A stretch of 16,204 bases of DNA from JAHFJA01 sp964357385 (GTDB taxonomy: Bacteria; Patescibacteriota; Patescibacteriia; JACQRZ01): contig CAYHKW010000020.1 of the NCBI GenBank assembly GCA_964357385.1, positions 1-16,204 of the forward strand. The letters are read 5' to 3'. A program made the position numbers and the translations under genes. Position 1 is the first letter of the stretch. Each line of letters begins with the position of its first letter. The notes beneath the pieces were generated by a model. The model was not told the origin of the DNA. It searched no databases and saw only the letters and a program-made list of their open reading frames with translations. This document shows positions 7,571 to 14,678 of this stretch, one piece after another.

Positions 7571-10299
7571 AACGAAAGAGGAGAGAGCGTGCCCCAGGTA
7601 GTCCCAGAAGACAACTCTACATCAAGAGGTACTTTCAATTGTACTACGTGTTCCATCTCTTCGGCAATCCATGCAACGATTATTTTGATCTGTTTTGGTG
7701 AGACTTCAAATACTAATTCGTCATGCACCTGCAAAATCATGGCGACATCGTTTTCTGCTGCTTCTTTTTTGATGCGGTCGGCAACGGCGATCATCGCTTT
7801 TTTCATAATATCGGCAGCGGTTCCCTGTACGGGCATATTGATTGCCATGCGTTCTGCGGCCCGACGCACTTGCATCACGCCCGATTTGAGTTCGGGTACA
7901 TAACGACGGCGTCCAAACATCGTCTCGACATATCCCAATGCGCGCGCCTGTTGCAATATTTCATCCATGTAGCGACGTACATCCGGATACGCGTTGTTAT
8001 ACTGTTGAATAAAATCTAATGCTTCTTCAAATGAAACATGCGCGCCCTCTGCGAGTCCTTGCGGACCCATGCCATACAGGATGCCAAAGTTAATTGCTTT
8101 GGCAGCGCGGCGCATATCTTTGGTAACATCTTCAAGCGCTACGCCATTCATTTCAGCGGCGGTTGCGGTATGGATATCGATTCCTTCTTTGAAGGCTTGA
8201 ATCATCTTTAAATCATTGGAAAGCGATGCCACCACGCGCAGTTCGATTTGAGAATAATCAGCAGCCAAAAGAGTCATCCCTTTTTTCGCAACAAATGCAT
8301 TGCGAATTTCACGACCTAATTCAGTACGGACAGGAATATTTTGTAAATTAGGGTTTGTTGAGGAAAGGCGTCCGGTTGCCGCAATAGTTTGATTGTAGTT
8401 CGTATGCAATGCTCCGGTCTTTTTGTTGACCAACACAGGAAAGGCATCGATATAGGTATTGAGCAGTTTTGATACTTCGCGGTATTTCATAATTTCCTCG
8501 ATGATCGGATGCACGCCACGCATTTTTTCTAATTCTGACACCGCGGTCGAAAGTCCTGTTTTTCCCTTGCGGATATTCCTGCTTGAAATCTCCAGCACTT
8601 CAAACAATATTTTCTTCAGTTGGGTAGGGGAGTCAATATTGAATTCCTGGCCAGCCATTTCATAAATGTCTTTTGTGATATGGTCGCGTTGGTCATGCAC
8701 TTTTTTTGAAAATGTTTCAAGAAAATCCGTATCAAGTAAAATGCCGTGCGACTCCATATCCGCAAGCACTTCAATAAGAGGCATTTCAATTTCATCAAAT
8801 AACGAAGTAAGACCAACATCAGCAAGCTGTTGACTATACCGCTTATATAAACGCCAGGTAAAATCCGTATCCTCACACGCATACGGCGTTATGGTTCCCA
8901 AAGGAACTTTGTCCATCGTGATTTGTGTTGCAACCTTTTCACCAATGAGGGAGGTAATAGGAATTTTCTGATGACCAAACTCGCTGAAAGAAAGCGTATC
9001 AAGTCCATAGGTACGCACACCGGGATTAAGAAGATAGGCAGCAATCATGGTATCAAAATAGATCCCGGACATCCGTATGCCCTCTTGCTGGAGACTTTCC
9101 TTGTCGTATTTAATGTTGTGGCCAATCTTTTTTATGGTTTCATCTTCGAGAATACCTTTGATCTTTTTTTGCTGTGGAGCATTCAATGACTTCCAAGGAA
9201 AATAATACCCTTGACCTTCTTGCCAGGACATACTGATACCGACCAATTGAGATTGAAACGGATCAATATTGGTGGTTTCTGTATCAACCGCTATTTCTTT
9301 TTGAGAAGAAAGTAGTTTAAAACATTCATCAAATGTTTTTGTTGAATCAACACAGATATAATTACCTTGAACCACAGGAGCGTTGTTCTGCTGCTTAATT
9401 CCCAAATCTCCCAAACGGGTAAGTAGTGATTTGAATTCCATTTTCTGAAGCAATTGCACTAGAGTCGGTCCATCAACACGTTCACCAAACTTCATGTCTT
9501 CAAATGAAAAATCAAACGGTACATCATCGCGCAATGTTACGAGATTCAAGGTGTTATACAACTCCTCTCGTTGGGAAAGCATGCTTGCAGTGAGCGATTC
9601 CTTCAGATTGGTCTCGCCTTGTTCAATAGCATCCAACAAGATATCGAGTGTATGGTACTGCGCGGCGAGCGCCATTGCTGTTTTTTCTCCGATACCTTTT
9701 ACACCAGGGATATTGTCCGATGGGTCACCGCGCAATGTTTTGTAGAGCGGCATGTCTGATGGAACAAGGCCGCTAAATTTTTCACTTACCATCTCAAGAT
9801 TGTAGACCACTAAATCACTAATGCCTTTTTTGGGGGAATAGATATGTGTATGTTCATCAACCAGAGCGAGCGCATCCATATCACCGGTTAAAATCATGGT
9901 TTGGATATCAGGGTATTGTTTTGGGAGTGTACGAGCCAATGTCGCAATAATGTCATCAGCTTCAAAACCTTCTTTTTCATATGATGGAATCCCGAGACTT
10001 TCCAACAGTGTGCGAACGTGGATCGTTTGATTATAAAATTCATCAGGCTGTTTTGCTCGCTGTGCTTTATAGTCAGCATTTTGGATATGGCGAAATGTCG
10101 GTGAGGCCAAATCAAATGCAACAGCAATATGGGTTGGTTTTAAGTCTTTGATTGCCTTTAATAAAATAGTCGCAAAGCCATAGACAGCATTAACCACTTC
10201 GCCCGAAGTCGTCGTCAAAGGCGGCAATGCATGCCATGCACGATAGAGCACTGAATAGCCGTCGATAATCAAAAGAGAATTGTGTTCTTTTTTTGCCAT
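7567..10299 (-). CDS. polA: DNA polymerase I with 5'-3' and 3'-5' exonuclease domains
   Basis: A full-length 910-residue Pol I for Okazaki fragment processing and repair synthesis. The 5' nuclease covers about 1-290 (IIDG 11-14, EADD 113-116, TGDMD 138-142, GDPSDNIPG 191-199). The proofreading domain, about 310-490, keeps all three Exo motifs: DTE at 339-341, HNIKYD and YACED. Proofreading should therefore be active, unlike in many thermophile Pol I enzymes. The polymerase domain has motif A (DYSQIELRVVAS), the O-helix (RRAAKAINFGILYG) and motif C (QVHDELVFEV). The ATG at 10299 gives MAKKEHNSLLIIDGYS, a natural start, with no Shine-Dalgarno. It lies downstream of the tRNA-Cys terminator, so it needs its own promoter; a weak TTGTCA at 10336-10341 is possible. 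It overlaps folD by 4 nt. Confidence 0.98.
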   Translation of the reverse strand: MAKKEHNSLLIIDGYSVLYRAWHALPPLTTTSGEVVNAVYGFATILLKAIKDLKPTHIAVAFDLASPTFRHIQNADYKAQRAKQPDEFYNQTIHVRTLLESLGIPSYEKEGFEADDIIATLARTLPKQYPDIQTMILTGDMDALALVDEHTHIYSPKKGISDLVVYNLEMVSEKFSGLVPSDMPLYKTLRGDPSDNIPGVKGIGEKTAMALAAQYHTLDILLDAIEQGETNLKESLTASMLSQREELYNTLNLVTLRDDVPFDFSFEDMKFGERVDGPTLVQLLQKMEFKSLLTRLGDLGIKQQNNAPVVQGNYICVDSTKTFDECFKLLSSQKEIAVDTETTNIDPFQSQLVGISMSWQEGQGYYFPWKSLNAPQQKKIKGILEDETIKKIGHNIKYDKESLQQEGIRMSGIYFDTMIAAYLLNPGVRTYGLDTLSFSEFGHQKIPITSLIGEKVATQITMDKVPLGTITPYACEDTDFTWRLYKRYSQQLADVGLTSLFDEIEMPLIEVLADMESHGILLDTDFLETFSKKVHDQRDHITKDIYEMAGQEFNIDSPTQLKKILFEVLEISSRNIRKGKTGLSTAVSELEKMRGVHPIIEEIMKYREVSKLLNTYIDAFPVLVNKKTGALHTNYNQTIAATGRLSSTNPNLQNIPVRTELGREIRNAFVAKKGMTLLAADYSQIELRVVASLSNDLKMIQAFKEGIDIHTATAAEMNGVALEDVTKDMRRAAKAINFGILYGMGPQGLAEGAHVSFEEALDFIQQYNNAYPDVRRYMDEILQQARALGYVETMFGRRRYVPELKSGVMQVRRAAERMAINMPVQGTAADIMKKAMIAVADRIKKEAAENDVAMILQVHDELVFEVSPKQIKIIVAWIAEEMEHVVQLKVPLDVELSSGTTWGTLSPLSL

Positions 10300-10342
10300 A
10301 GTATTACTAAGAACGCTATCAAATTATGACCACTCTGACAAT

Positions 10343-10370
10343 AAAAAAGACCGTCTCTTTCAAGACAGTC
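10343..10370 (-). terminator. Intrinsic terminator after tRNA-Cys
   Basis: On the minus strand GACTGTCTT-GAAA-GAGACGGTC forms a 9-bp stem with a GNRA loop followed by six U. It lies 9 nt after the tRNA-Cys discriminator and separates it from polA. Confidence 0.85.
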
Positions 10371-10378
10371 CTCTTTGG

Positions 10379-10450
10379 AGGCCACGATCGGAATCGAACC
10401 GATGCATAGAAGTTTTGCAGACTCCGGCGTTACCACTTCGCCACGTGGCC
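10379..10450 (-). tRNA. tRNA-Cys (anticodon GCA)
   Basis: A 72-nt tRNA: acceptor GGCCACG/CGTGGCC, anticodon stem GGAGT/ACTTC with loop CTGCAAA (anticodon GCA), discriminator T. A 3' CCA is encoded at 10376-10378. Confidence 0.97.
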
Positions 10451-10462
10451 CTAATGCCAAGC

Positions 10463-10491
10463 ATGGTAACACACCCTTCTTTACAGTTCAA
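10463..10491 (-). promoter_or_regulatory. Likely promoter of tRNA-Cys
   Basis: On the minus strand TTGAAC (10486-10491), 17 nt, TACCAT (10463-10468). It begins immediately after the stop codon of the 3D-domain protein. The -10 box is the same as at tRNA-Pro and tRNA-Ile. Confidence 0.55.
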
Positions 10492-10492
10492 A

Positions 10493-11218
10493 CTAATCTT
10501 CCAAAACCTCAATTTTTACTTTCTTAATACCAAATTGCATTGCCGCTTGTCGGGTTTTCATCCACACATCAATGCGGTTTGAGAATCGTCGCGCCATGCG
10601 ATCCTGAACGATGAAGATACGATCGCCATAAATATCAGGAAGACGGACTTTGGTACCAAAGGGTAAAAAGTTTGCTGCCAACACATTCTCTTGATTACCC
10701 TTACATACATTATATCCATTTGCGGTAATACACGGTGATCCGTCTGTTTGATCAGGAGTACTTGAATAGGCCGTCGCGGAAACAATCATTACACGACCAG
10801 GAGTATCAGAGGAAGTGCGTGAAGAAGTATCCGGTTCTGTTGCAATCGCATAATGTACGCCCGCAACTTTTTTTGGTTCTTTCTTGATGACAATCTGGAC
10901 TTCACCTTTTTTCTGTTTCTCTTGCACACTATTTTTCACAGCCTGCGCACGATCCATTGCAAGGGGAGTTTGATAGCGCAGCGTAATACCATTCGATATC
11001 AACGGTGAGCGCTGATATATTGGCTCCACAACCGACCGTATTTCATTCGTCACCTGCAAGGATAAAACTCCGTTTGAAATAGATTCATTCGGGTTTACTT
11101 GTGTACGTTGTAGCGGGAGAGGTAGCACATCTTCTGCGGCATGCACTACTACTATCCCAGCAGAAAATACCGCGGAGAGCGCGATAATAGCACCAACAAT
11201 ATACGATTTCATCGTCAT
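10493..11218 (-). CDS. Secreted 3D-domain protein (double-psi beta-barrel, RlpA/MltA-like)
   Basis: A 241-residue exported protein. Residues 1-28 form a signal peptide (charged start, hydrophobic core, HAA near the cleavage site). Residues 30-140 are a low-similarity linker with a KKGEVQIVIKKEPKK segment. The C-terminal 3D domain (about 143-240) has the three aspartates that name it: D159 in TDGSP, D206 in VQDRM and D217 in RIDVW, along with AANFLPFGTKVRLP. In better-known members this fold serves peptidoglycan cleavage or binding, so a cell-wall role outside the membrane is likely but not shown. Two in-frame ATGs (11218, 11212) are possible starts. No Shine-Dalgarno is seen. Confidence 0.88.
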   Translation of the reverse strand: MTMKSYIVGAIIALSAVFSAGIVVVHAAEDVLPLPLQRTQVNPNESISNGVLSLQVTNEIRSVVEPIYQRSPLISNGITLRYQTPLAMDRAQAVKNSVQEKQKKGEVQIVIKKEPKKVAGVHYAIATEPDTSSRTSSDTPGRVMIVSATAYSSTPDQTDGSPCITANGYNVCKGNQENVLAANFLPFGTKVRLPDIYGDRIFIVQDRMARRFSNRIDVWMKTRQAAMQFGIKKVKIEVLED

Positions 11219-11284
11219 AGGATTCGTCCACGTATGTAAGCATGGGGCGAAACACCAAAACGTTGGAAATCAATAATAAGTAAT

Positions 11285-11303
11285 AAAAAAGCCTTCTTTT
11301 GGA
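11285..11303 (-). terminator. Terminator-like hairpin upstream of the 3D-domain gene
   Basis: On the minus strand AGCTTTC-CAAAA-GAAGGCT (7 bp including a G.U pair) is followed by a U-run. It sits between a TTGACA box (11336-11341) and the gene, about 70 nt before its start. It could act as an attenuator or a second terminator for tRNA-Gly read-through. An overlapping AAAG-GAG-CTTT pairing would compete with it. Confidence 0.5.
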
Positions 11304-11389
11304 AAGCTCCTTTAGCTTACTGATTTGGGTAAAAATGTCAAGGGTGTTACCTATAAACACCTTTCATTATAAGGAAATAATGCAATTAC

Positions 11390-11410
11390 AAAAAATCCCC
11401 ATCAAGGGGA
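11390..11410 (-). terminator. Intrinsic terminator after tRNA-Gly
   Basis: On the minus strand TCCCC-TTGAT-GGGGA is followed by six U. It begins 9 nt after the tRNA-Gly discriminator. Confidence 0.8.
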
Positions 11411-11418
11411 CTCTTTGG

Positions 11419-11491
11419 AGCGGGTAGCGGGAATCGAACCCGCCTCCTCACCTTGGAAGGGTGATATAAAAAACCACTATACGATACCCGC
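11419..11491 (-). tRNA. tRNA-Gly (anticodon UCC)
   Basis: A 73-nt tRNA: acceptor GCGGGTA/TACCCGC, anticodon stem TCACC/GGTGA with loop CTTCCAA (anticodon TCC), T-arm GCGGG-TTCGATT-CCCGC, discriminator T. CCA is encoded at 11416-11418. The D-arm is U-rich (a run of six T) with a weak stem. Confidence 0.96.
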
Positions 11492-11505
11492 ATTAATCCC
11501 TCTTA

Positions 11506-11533
11506 TTATTACGATTTTTATGGCGAATGTCAA
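11506..11533 (-). promoter_or_regulatory. Likely promoter of tRNA-Gly
   Basis: On the minus strand TTGACA (11528-11533), 16 nt, TAATAA (11506-11511). It lies just after the mgtE stop, and the predicted start is about 8 nt before the tRNA. Confidence 0.5.
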
Positions 11534-11554
11534 TAGTAAACAACGGCGTATCCA

Positions 11555-12823
11555 CTATCCGAGCATTAATTTTGCAAGTCCTAAAAATACCAAAAATCCC
11601 AAAACATCAGTTGCGGTAGTGATAAAAATCGTTGCCGATGTTGCCGGATCCTTTCCTAGTTTGTGCATAATAAGCGGAACCAATGTCCCAAAAAATGCAG
11701 CAACCAGTAAATTCACAATCATTGCTAAGCCCAATACAAACGCAATAACAAGATCGCGGTTAAACCACAATACAACCGTGGCAACAATAGCACCGTTTAT
11801 AATTCCATTCACCAATCCTGCTAATAACTCTTTTCGGAGGGTTGGCAACGCCGTCTTCAGGTCAATCTGCTTCAACGCAATACCCCGCACTAACACCGCA
11901 AGTGTTTGAGTGGCCGCGTTACCGCCCATACCTGCTACGATAGGCATATAGACAGCCAGAAGAACATATTTTGCAATTGTCTCATCAAATAAACTAACGG
12001 TAAACGCAGCCAAGAAAGCGGTTGCCATATTTATAATGAGCCACTTATACCGCCGCTCCACCTTGATATGAGCCGAATCCAATACCGTCTCTTCATCGCT
12101 GACACCAGCAAAATCATACAATGATGCAGACTGTTTTTTATCAACCAAACGAAGTACATCATCGGAATAAATAATTCCCACAACATTCCCTTTTCGATTA
12201 AGGACAGCGACTTTATCATGAGGGTGTTCCTTGAATACGTCGATAATAGTATCCTGTCCGACATGACGGTCAACAACCGTGATAGCACTCACGTACTTTT
12301 GTATCGCTTCAGAAGGTTTGGCAAGACCCAATTGAAAACCTGGTACATATCCAGCCAACTTACCGTCTTTGAGTGCAATAATCACCGGAACACGTCCAGT
12401 GTGTTTCTCGTGTTCTTTTAATTTTTTTACCACATCACGAATCTTGTCGCTTATCTCTGCTTGAATATAATCAATATTCATCAAACTAGCAGCAGTATAA
12501 GGATCAAACCTTTCAAGCACCTCAACACCCCGCCGTAATTCTTCAGAGAGGCCATTCATAACAATACGTTGCCGGGAATGTGGTAGTGTAGTGATAATAA
12601 TATTTGCGTCATCCGGATCAAGATAATCAAGAATAGCAATCAATTCATCGTTTGAAATTATTTTCAAAAGACTGTTGCGTATCAATGGTGCAAGACGGAC
12701 AAGCAACACCGCACGCATATCGTCAGGCATAGCCAAAAAAACGTCTTTCCTCTTCTCTGGATTAAAACGTATTTGATGGATCAGTGATTGAATGGTGTTC
12801 TGGCGATTTTTCTTCTTTTTCAT
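11555..12823 (-). CDS. mgtE: Magnesium channel/transporter MgtE
   Basis: A Mg2+-selective inner-membrane channel, 422 residues from the ATG at 12823. An upstream in-frame extension to 12934 would run into the opposite peroxiredoxin start and through a -10 box, so I reject it. The cytosolic MgtE N domain (about 10-125) is followed by a tandem CBS pair (about 125-245) that senses Mg2+ in known homologues. A connecting helix leads to a five-helix membrane domain (about 258-422). The signature MPIVAGMGGNAATQ (293-306) and the pore aspartate D406 in TTATDVLGF, equivalent to D432 of Thermus MgtE, are present. An extended -10 box lies 8 nt before the ATG, so the mRNA is probably leaderless and no M-box riboswitch fits. 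Confidence 0.95.
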   Translation of the reverse strand: MKKKKNRQNTIQSLIHQIRFNPEKRKDVFLAMPDDMRAVLLVRLAPLIRNSLLKIISNDELIAILDYLDPDDANIIITTLPHSRQRIVMNGLSEELRRGVEVLERFDPYTAASLMNIDYIQAEISDKIRDVVKKLKEHEKHTGRVPVIIALKDGKLAGYVPGFQLGLAKPSEAIQKYVSAITVVDRHVGQDTIIDVFKEHPHDKVAVLNRKGNVVGIIYSDDVLRLVDKKQSASLYDFAGVSDEETVLDSAHIKVERRYKWLIINMATAFLAAFTVSLFDETIAKYVLLAVYMPIVAGMGGNAATQTLAVLVRGIALKQIDLKTALPTLRKELLAGLVNGIINGAIVATVVLWFNRDLVIAFVLGLAMIVNLLVAAFFGTLVPLIMHKLGKDPATSATIFITTATDVLGFLVFLGLAKLMLG

Positions 12824-12831
12824 ACTACTGT

Positions 12832-12840
12832 AGTATACCA
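12832..12840 (-). promoter_or_regulatory. Extended -10 promoter of mgtE
   Basis: On the minus strand TGGTATACT (12832-12840) matches the extended -10 pattern TGnTATAAT with one mismatch. No good -35 is visible. The hexamer ends 8 nt before the mgtE ATG, so transcription would start at or within a few nt of it. Confidence 0.5.
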
Positions 12841-12911
12841 AACATTTATTAAAAACTTTCCAAAATAAAAAATGCGCGTACAATATCTTAGTATTCATTA
12901 CTATACTTTCT

Positions 12912-13379
12912 ATGACTCCTGCTGTTGATACCAAAGCACCTGCATTTACCCTTCCCGATCAAAATGGCGCACAACATTCTTTGAAAGATTACGCAGGGAA
13001 ATATGTCTTACTGTATTTTTATCCCAAAGATCTCACCCCTGGCTGTACGATCGAAGCGCGCATGATGAGTAAGCATATCGATGAATTTAAAAAACATAAT
13101 GCGGTTGTTCTCGGTGTCAGTGTAGACTCTTGCGAGCGTCATAAAAAATTCGAAGAAAAAGAAGAATTGAATTTCACTCTGTTAGCAGATGAAGAAAAAG
13201 AGGTAGTCAACCTCTATAATGTCTGGCGTGAAAAATCCATGATGGGTAAAAAGTATATGGGCATTGTCCGCGAATCATTTCTCATAGATCCCAAGGGAAT
13301 CATTATCAAACACTACACTAACGTAAAGCCACCAATACATACACAGGAAGTATTGGATGATTTGAAGGGGATGAAGTAA
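12912..13379 (+). CDS. bcp: Thioredoxin-dependent peroxiredoxin, BCP/PrxQ type
   Basis: A cytoplasmic peroxide reductase of 155 residues, normal for the BCP/PrxQ group. KAPAFTLPDQNG (8-19) and YFYPKDLTPGCT (35-46) identify the family; the peroxidatic cysteine is C45. The resolving cysteine usually found five residues later is Arg (R50). The only other cysteine is C74 in SVDSCERHKKF. It therefore works either as a 1-Cys enzyme or with C74 as an unusual partner. The ATG at 12912 gives a natural N-terminus, and no Shine-Dalgarno is seen. It diverges from mgtE; a TACAAT at 12879-12884 is a possible -10. The hairpin at 13408-13434 ends the transcript. Confidence 0.94.
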   Translation: MTPAVDTKAPAFTLPDQNGAQHSLKDYAGKYVLLYFYPKDLTPGCTIEARMMSKHIDEFKKHNAVVLGVSVDSCERHKKFEEKEELNFTLLADEEKEVVNLYNVWREKSMMGKKYMGIVRESFLIDPKGIIIKHYTNVKPPIHTQEVLDDLKGMK

Positions 13380-13403
13380 AAACCATTTACTTATAACGAC
13401 AAC

Positions 13404-13434
13404 AAAAAACACCCTCGTAAGAGAGTGTTTTTTT
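13404..13434 (-). terminator. Bidirectional terminator between peroxiredoxin gene and tRNA-Pro
   Basis: AACACCCTC-GTAA-GAGAGTGTT (13408-13429) is flanked by an A-run on the left and a T-run on the right. On the minus strand all nine pairs form (one U.G), which suits tRNA-Pro. On the plus strand there is one C-A mismatch, so it also serves the peroxiredoxin gene. Its T-run directly abuts the tRNA-Pro 3' end. Confidence 0.85.
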
Positions 13435-13504
13435 CGGGGTGCTGGGAATCGAACCCAGTCGACATGGTCCCAAACCATGCGTACTACCGGTATACGACAC
13501 CCCG
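13434..13504 (-). tRNA. tRNA-Pro (anticodon UGG)
   Basis: A 71-nt tRNA: acceptor CGGGGTG/CACCCCG, anticodon stem CATGG/CCATG with loop TTTGGGA (anticodon TGG), T-arm CTGGG-TTCGATT-CCCAG, discriminator A. CCA is not encoded (next bases AAA); the terminator follows at once. Confidence 0.97.
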
Positions 13505-13513
13505 AATAGGGGT

Positions 13514-13542
13514 ATGGTACGCCAAAACGCGCTACATTGCAA
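13514..13542 (-). promoter_or_regulatory. Likely promoter of tRNA-Pro
   Basis: On the minus strand TTGCAA (13537-13542), 17 nt, TACCAT (13514-13519). Its -35 box is 3 nt from the -35 box of the divergent rfbA promoter. Confidence 0.55.
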
Positions 13543-13545
13543 GGC

Positions 13546-13573
13546 TTGACAGAAAGGGCGTTATTGCTAGAGT
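13546..13573 (+). promoter_or_regulatory. Likely promoter of rfbA
   Basis: TTGACA (13546-13551), 16 nt, TAGAGT (13568-13573). The start site near 13580 gives a leader of about 33 nt with the GAGG ribosome site. Confidence 0.55.
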
Positions 13574-13612
13574 GTCATTCAGTATTATGAACATTGAAAA
13601 GAGGAAAAAATA

Positions 13613-14473
13613 ATGAAAGGAATAATCCTAGCCGGCGGATCCGGTACCCGCCTATATCCATTAACTATAGGCATCAGTAAGCAGCTACTACCCGTCTTTG
13701 ATAAGCCAATGATATATTACCCGCTCGCTACATTATTGCTTCTGGGAATCCGAGAAATATTGATCATTACAACTCCGGAAGACCAATTAGCATTCAAACG
13801 ACTACTAGGTGATGGTAGTAAGTGGGGTTTGGTCTTTAAATATGTAGTTCAACCAAAACCGGAAGGAATAGCACAAGCGTTTATTCTTGGTGAAAGTTTT
13901 ATTGGAAACGATCCTGTCACGCTTATACTCGGAGATAATATATTTTGCGGAATCGAAGAAGAATTCAGACCAGATAGACATCCTGAGGGTGCAATAGTAT
14001 TCGGGATTGAGGTTGCAGACCCAGAACGCTACGGTGTAATCGAATTTGACGAACTAGGAAGAGTGTTTGGGATAGAAGAAAAACCACGACATCCACGATC
14101 GAATTTTGTAGTGCCTGGGTTATATATCTATGAAAACAATGTTGTCTCGATTACAAAAATGATACGCCCATCCGGACGTGGCGAACTTGAAATAACAGCA
14201 GTCAACCAAGAATATCTTAAAGAAGAAAAACTGAATGTAATACAGCTGAGCAGGAACACCGATTGGTTTGACGCCGGCACCTTTGCATCACTTAAAGAGT
14301 CGGGTGACTGGATCGAAGCAATACAAAACAGGAAAGGATATTGCATCGCATGTATCGAAGAGATAGTTTGGAGATTAGGGTATATCAATGATGAAGAATT
14401 AAGAGAGCTCGCTACACCTATGACAAAAAACAGCTATGGCCAGTATTTGATGAGCCTTACCAATAGAAAGTAA
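13613..14473 (+). CDS. rfbA: Glucose-1-phosphate thymidylyltransferase
   Basis: The first enzyme of dTDP-sugar (L-rhamnose) synthesis: dTTP plus glucose 1-phosphate gives dTDP-glucose and pyrophosphate. At 286 residues it is full length. The nucleotide-binding signature GGSGTRLYPLT (8-18) with R13 and K23, then KPMIYYPL, GDN with metal ligand D108, EEKP, GLYIYE, GRGELEIT and DWFDAGT all match the RmlA/RffH family. The block usually ending GELEITDVN reads GELEITAVN. A GAGG 9-10 nt before the ATG serves as ribosome site. No rfbB, C or D gene is adjacent, so the rest of the pathway is elsewhere or the product is used differently. It is monocistronic, with a promoter at 13546 and a terminator at 14490. 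Confidence 0.96.
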   Translation: MKGIILAGGSGTRLYPLTIGISKQLLPVFDKPMIYYPLATLLLLGIREILIITTPEDQLAFKRLLGDGSKWGLVFKYVVQPKPEGIAQAFILGESFIGNDPVTLILGDNIFCGIEEEFRPDRHPEGAIVFGIEVADPERYGVIEFDELGRVFGIEEKPRHPRSNFVVPGLYIYENNVVSITKMIRPSGRGELEITAVNQEYLKEEKLNVIQLSRNTDWFDAGTFASLKESGDWIEAIQNRKGYCIACIEEIVWRLGYINDEELRELATPMTKNSYGQYLMSLTNRK

Positions 14474-14489
14474 ACAAAATATCCTACCT

Positions 14490-14519
14490 AAAGAAGGCTA
14501 AATACTGCCTTCTTTTTTT
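14490..14519 (+). terminator. Intrinsic terminator of rfbA
   Basis: AAGAAGGC (14491-14498) pairs with GCCTTCTT (14507-14514) across an 8-nt loop, followed by a T-run to 14519. Confidence 0.85.
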
Positions 14520-14533
14520 CTTACTCAGCACTC

Positions 14534-14562
14534 TTGCCAGAATCCAGAATTTCAGATACCAT
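14534..14562 (+). promoter_or_regulatory. Likely promoter of the tRNA-Ile/tRNA-Phe operon
   Basis: TTGCCA (14534-14539), 17 nt, TACCAT (14557-14562). The -10 box equals those of tRNA-Cys and tRNA-Pro. Confidence 0.5.
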
Positions 14563-14577
14563 ATCCTTTGTATATGA

Positions 14578-14651
14578 GGGCGTATAGCTCAGTTGGTTAG
14601 AGCGCGACACTGATAATGTCGAGGTCCATGGTTCGAATCCATGTACGCCCA
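14578..14651 (+). tRNA. tRNA-Ile (anticodon GAU)
   Basis: A 74-nt tRNA: acceptor GGGCGTA/TACGCCC, anticodon stem CGACA/TGTCG with loop CTGATAA (anticodon GAT), T-arm CATGG-TTCGAAT-CCATG, discriminator A. CCA is encoded at 14652-14654. A small GCCC/GGGC hairpin (14657-14669) separates it from tRNA-Phe. This isoacceptor often sits in the 16S-23S spacer; here it is 1.5 kb from the 16S end and on the opposite strand. Confidence 0.97.
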
Positions 14652-14678
14652 CCAGAGCCCTTACAGGGCATATGGAAT

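Noticed and set aside
7538..7903. Open frame of 121 codons on the plus strand
   Set aside because: Antisense to folD and polA; no ribosome site and no recognisable fold.
11415..11909. Open frame of 164 codons on the plus strand
   Set aside because: Runs through tRNA-Gly and antisense to the membrane domain of mgtE.
12824..12934. N-terminal extension of MgtE by 37 residues
   Set aside because: It crosses the divergent promoter region and the peroxiredoxin start, and the extra residues do not look like MgtE.
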